The notes beneath the pieces are model-generated. The model was not told the origin of the DNA and ran no database searches. It saw nothing but the letters and a program-made list of their open reading frames with translations. A stretch of 64,000 nt of DNA, taken from NCBI GenBank assembly GCA_963281155.1, contig CAUJLY010000001.1:5952001-6016000 (forward strand), written 5' to 3'. The stretch comes from Rhabditophanes sp. KR3021. Taxonomy: Eukaryota; Nematoda; Chromadorea; Rhabditida; Alloionematidae. The translations under genes were made by a program, and so were the position numbers. Shown one piece after another: positions 60,074 through 64,000 of the stretch. Numbering within the stretch: the first letter of the stretch is position 1; each line of letters opens with the position of its first letter.

Positions 60074-61785
60074 ATGAATAATCAACATCATATTACTAAT
60101 CCACACCTACTACATGCTCACTTTAATAATTTTAGGAGTAAGTTATTTTTTTGTGTTTTAAATAAAAATATTTCGTAGGTAACATATCTCAAATCAATAC
60201 TACCAAAAGAAAGTGCACCGAATCAGATGAGAACCCATCAACTCCAAAAAATAGATATGCTTATAATGGTGAGGAGCCTGAGTTGATGATTAATCAAGTA
60301 TATAGAACACCCAGTAACTCATCAGTTGACAGTTATCTTTCTAATGAATGTATCTATACAAAAGTATTACAACTATCCCAACCAGCAAATGACATTCTCA
60401 GATATTTAACATTACCACCTAAACCAACTGAGGAAGATATTAAAAAATTTGTTTTGAACCAAAATCATGTGTGTATAATCAATTTGCGTAGTTTGACAGT
60501 TGGACAAAAAAGTTATAAAAGTGAAAAGAGGTTTCTGTGTCCAGCTACAATTGTAGAGTTGAGGAATAAGGATGGATGGGAAAATTATAAAGATAGTATC
60601 AAGAAAATATACCCCGAGTTAGTAAAGAAATATCGAGAAAATGGCGGACAAAATATTGGCGAGCTAAGAGTGATTGGAGAAGCAAATTGCTCTGATATTG
60701 TTGGTGTTGCCAAAGCTGAAAATATACCCGTACTAAGCAGTATGCCGCTACAATTTGACAATACGCAATCACTAGCTTTGCTAAAAACAATTTATTTCCC
60801 AAATAATGAAGACTCAAAAGCACCCTTCAAATCATCATCTATCAAAGCAACATTGATGACATCTTGCGGAATTCAAATAGGCTCATTTCAGTCTGAATGT
60901 ATCCGCGTAATCAGCAAACCATCCAAAAAAACGTCTTGTATTAGGCAGGGACCAAATGATCATCTATTTATTAAAAGTTGTAGTACAGTTTCGTTGTTTA
61001 CGAAAACGAAAAATCAAATTGCACAAACAAAATATGTAACAGTGAACGAAAATAAATTTACTGCATCTAGTAGTCGCTGGGATTGTCTTGAAATTTATTT
61101 AACAGATGAGCAAATGGTCGATGATGATCCAGACAATTTTAGTTACCAGTATGGAAACTTAACATATGGATCAGTTGTTAAAATTACTTCTTTAAATACT
61201 GGCATTTCGTTGCCACTGTGTCGAATTGTACGACCAGGGAAAGATAATGTTATCGCTTTAGCTAATGCTCCCACCAAGGAACCTGTTTGTCAATTACAAA
61301 AAGTTTGCTTTCAATTAGTTGATAGTCCAATCAGTTTTCTATGCTTAAATAATGATACCATGACGACAAACGATGTTATTATTGGAAAAGGATTGAATAA
61401 AGAATATGTGACTGTTGAGTCATGTATTTTCCAGGTGGTTTCAGTGGTCCAAAAGGAGTTCAAATTTTATTGCTCCACAGGAATAACCCCAATCCCCATT
61501 AGCCCCTGTCCGATAGTAAAATCCTATATACCAGCTGGAGGTACCTCTGATTTTAGAGTTGAATTTCTGGGAACAGATTTAGGGAGTGTTTATGAAATTT
61601 GGATAGGCCTTAATAAACTCGAATTTTTTATCAAGTCATCAGAGCATCTAGTCGCATGTTTTAAGGAACATCAGTACACATGGGCATCAAATGACAAATC
61701 AGAAGATTCAAACAAAGAATATTTGTTTATTCGTCAAGATGGTGTTATTTATCCAAGCGGAATATTTTTCACATCCATCACCTAA
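60074..61785 (+). CDS. CSL/LAG-1-like transcription factor, divergent
   Basis: DNA-binding effector of Notch signalling (CBF1/Su(H)/LAG-1 family), or a paralogue. Two exons, 60074-60137 and 60179-61785, give 556 residues. Recognisable blocks are QKSYKSEKRFLCP (Rel-homology N domain; CSL has QKSYGNEKRFFCP), IRVISKPSKK (CSL: KVISKPSKK), TASSSRWDCLEIYL (CSL: HASSQQWGAFFIHLL in the beta-trefoil domain) and a C-terminal TIG/IPT-like domain ending GVIYPSGIFFTSIT. The order RHR-N, beta-trefoil, RHR-C is complete. Conservation is well below the usual level for CSL (normally almost invariant DNA contacts), so this is probably a fast-evolving paralogue rather than the main lag-1. The N-terminal ~55 residues are Asn/His-rich. 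Confidence 0.88.
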
Positions 61786-62219
61786 CAAAATAACTTATTT
61801 TAATTTATAAAGTATGATCTTTTAGATATTTGAGGCCAATTGTCTTGTTATCTCATTTGTAAATGTATTTGAACACATTATTTGATATGATTTGAATAAA
61901 GTATTGTTTTTATAAATTTTAAGCAAATTAATTAACAACTTATGGATATTTGAAACAATTATGAAATCTATTGCTTAAAATGTAAACTATTTATTGAATA
62001 ATAATATAAAGTGAACTTAAAGGAGAACATCCATATGAAAACGAAATGCAACGGCTTTTAGATCAGAAGCTAACTTTAGTTTTTTGGTTATATAAGTTAT
62101 AAACAAAGGATATCATATTGGAGTCGTCAATTTTGTTTATCTATAACATATTGCAATTGTGTATAAGATATAGATGTATAAAAAGCAATTTGATTGGAAT
62201 TAAACCACTTTTTGCAACT
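61786..62219. other. Intergenic, AT-rich
   Basis: 0.43 kb with AATAAA after the CSL stop. The promoter of the next gene probably lies here. No coding signal. Confidence 0.4.
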
Positions 62220-63033
62220 ATGAGAATAATTGTTCTTCTTTTTATTATTCTCTTTCGTTGGTCAGGCATAAACGCCTGCACGGATATCGATGCTAAGGTA
62301 AGTAAAAGTATAACTAAATATTGATCATGTTTAACTTGCTTTATTTTAGAAAACAATTAGTTGCGCACATATTGCATGGCATGCATATGACAAATCACAC
62401 CTCTTAAATACTAGAAACGAAGTTGATTATAATAGCACTATTGTCAGTTTATTTCACATTAATGAATATTTGGAACTTTGCACAGGCAACGTAAATGATT
62501 GTTTGAATTTAACTAGAGATGAGGAATTTATTTTGTCTCAAAATAACCCTTCTCTTAAATTATCATTATCAAGAATAAGGTTAATGAAGTCGATTTATGA
62601 GAATTTGAGTGAGTTCAGCATTTTTTACTCGATAACCTGTGCATGGAATCATTATGATCAAATTCAAAATGCTTTTAAGAGATGTTTCATTATGTTTCCA
62701 GTGATGAAAACATTCCACAGAACTAATGTCTCATCTAAGACTTATCAAATCATCGGCTCCAGATTGAAGTGCGAACACACACAAATAAAAGAAATTTGTT
62801 CAGCTTGTAGTACTCAAAATCGCTGTAAGTACATGAACGCTTTGGCAATTCAGGAGGAAGGAAATAACATCACACATCTTTTGCCACAATGCAGTGAACT
62901 TGATGAAAAGTGTGATTCTCTGGACAACATGGATCAATCAAAAGCGGGAGAACAAGTAAAGGCAAAAGCAACTGAAATTTACAACAATTGGCAAACTTAT
63001 AAACAAATCAGCAAACAAATGAAGCAAAATTAA
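62220..63033 (+). CDS. Secreted Cys-rich protein, unknown
   Basis: Two exons, 62220-62297 and 62350-63033, give 253 residues. The N-terminus is a signal peptide (MRIIVLLFIILFRWSGINAC). Cys residues are spread along the chain in a nematode DUF19-like manner (ELCTGNVNDCLNL; ICSACSTQNRCKYM; CSELDEKCDSL). No membrane span is visible after the signal. The C-terminus is Lys/Gln-rich (YNNWQTYKQISKQMKQN). I would place it near the T20D4.11/DUF19-like secreted proteins of nematodes, but only by Cys pattern. Confidence 0.75.
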
Positions 63034-64000
63034 ATTACATCCTTATTTTAACAATAAAACATTATTTTGAGCAACCAATAAAAGAGATAACTTTTCTTCT
63101 AACTTTTACCCTATAATTTATTAAGAGGAAAAAATGAGTTATCAAATAAGTATTAATTTATCCAATATTTGTTAAACATTATCAAGTTTACTAGATGTCA
63201 AGACTTGATTTGACAAATATTTTAACTATTCAAAACATTGAAGACATTATTTTGTTTCTTTTTTGTAACATTGGACTAGTTATCCCAAAAAATAAGCACC
63301 CAATAAATACTATGTAGATGTTTTTGCAGTTAAACTCTTCCGATCTTGATACAATAATTAGAATGAATATAACACTATAATTTTGCTAATTAAAAAAGTT
63401 GCACATAATTTTGATAGTTGAAAAAGTTACAGATCATTTAATAATAAAAATTGATTTGTATCATTGTTAATCGAATGTCAATATTCCCATAGCAAGAAAA
63501 AATGATTTGATACATAGTAACTTTTAGAATAAAAATGTTTTGGTACTTACGATTACACTAAATATTTAAACGGAGTAACTGCGAAAAAAAATTCAATGAA
63601 TAATTCATCACTTAACTAGAAATGATTGATTTGGTATGGAATACATATTGTTTGCTGAAGTCAAAAACCTGAACTGTTTTGACTATTTTGAAGAACAATG
63701 TCAAATGCCTTGAATACATACCTTTGTTGCAAAGTTTTTGCGATGATTCATACAAAATACAATACCACCAACTTCTTTTTTGCTACATCTTCTTTACAAA
63801 TTAGTAGAAATCATCATTTTATCTTAATGTGTGAATGGTGCACTTGTTTGATGATTAATCGTAAGTCGCTTATATTATACGTATAAATCTACTATAGAGC
63901 TATTATTGATAATTAGATTGTACCTAAATAGTTATTAAATCACAATCAAAGTTGATATAATATTGAAAGCATTCATTCTTATTACACCTACGACATTAGT
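63034..64000. other. Right-end intergenic region
   Basis: AT-rich last kilobase. A 62-codon frame at 63698-63886 is probably chance. AATAAAAC lies just after the secreted-protein stop. Nothing else is supported. Confidence 0.45.

Noticed and set aside
63698..63886. 62-codon plus-strand open frame at the right end
   Set aside because: No domain or conserved pattern; the stretch is AT-rich and likely chance.

Overview
The window is nuclear DNA of an animal, most likely a nematode. It is AT-rich, with short, mostly GT-AG introns (several only 37-45 nt), compact gene spacing and stretches of collinear genes. The gene content fits a nematode: an UNC-87-like calponin-repeat protein without a CH domain, a TWK-type two-pore potassium channel, two Sre/Srab-like seven-transmembrane chemoreceptors, a nematode-style PTP relic, an IgGFc-binding-like surface protein, a CSL/LAG-1 relative and a folate/thiamine-type SLC19 carrier. 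I cannot name the species. I see no bacterial operon, CRISPR array, rRNA or tRNA.

Layout, left to right. 1-84: the end of a truncated plus-strand gene. 0.5-6.1 kb: three minus-strand housekeeping genes in a row (SmD2, SEL1L/sel-1, NDC80), spaced closely enough to be an operon. 7.3-8.8 kb: a six-exon G-protein alpha subunit with an apparent GA-AG intron. 10.8-16.2 kb: a bZIP factor convergent with a FERRY3 (C12orf4) homologue, which is divergent from cytosolic tryptophanyl-tRNA synthetase. The large WARS intron holds a decayed gene on the other strand. 16.4-25.9 kb: a six-finger C2H2 protein, the TWK channel, a large secreted repeat protein of unknown function, a small ORF and a three-finger C2H2 factor. 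25.9-30.6 kb: mostly non-coding, with a good hairpin and one small ORF. 30.6-35.4 kb: an SLC19 carrier and two chemoreceptor genes. 36.6-41.5 kb: an intronless SEC24 with a 1-nt break, a RING-CH (MARCH-like) membrane E3 and a 52-aa ORF. 42.1-44.6 kb: two secreted or surface proteins. 44.9-51.6 kb: a PIEZO channel, almost all in one 5.3-kb exon, with a GC-AG intron. 52.7-55.1 kb: two pseudogenes (PTP; multi-membrane-span protein). 55.3-58.5 kb: the calponin-repeat gene, whose first intron carries a broken ORF series on the other strand with a nuclease-like DGIQHF motif. 60.1-63.0 kb: a divergent CSL-family protein and a Cys-rich secreted protein.

Most genes are unrelated housekeeping, signalling and sensory genes that share a neighbourhood rather than a pathway. 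The parts that stand out are the nuclease-like relic in the calponin intron, the decayed gene in the WARS intron, the two non-canonical introns, the SEC24 frameshift, the secreted repeat protein and the hairpin near 26.94 kb.
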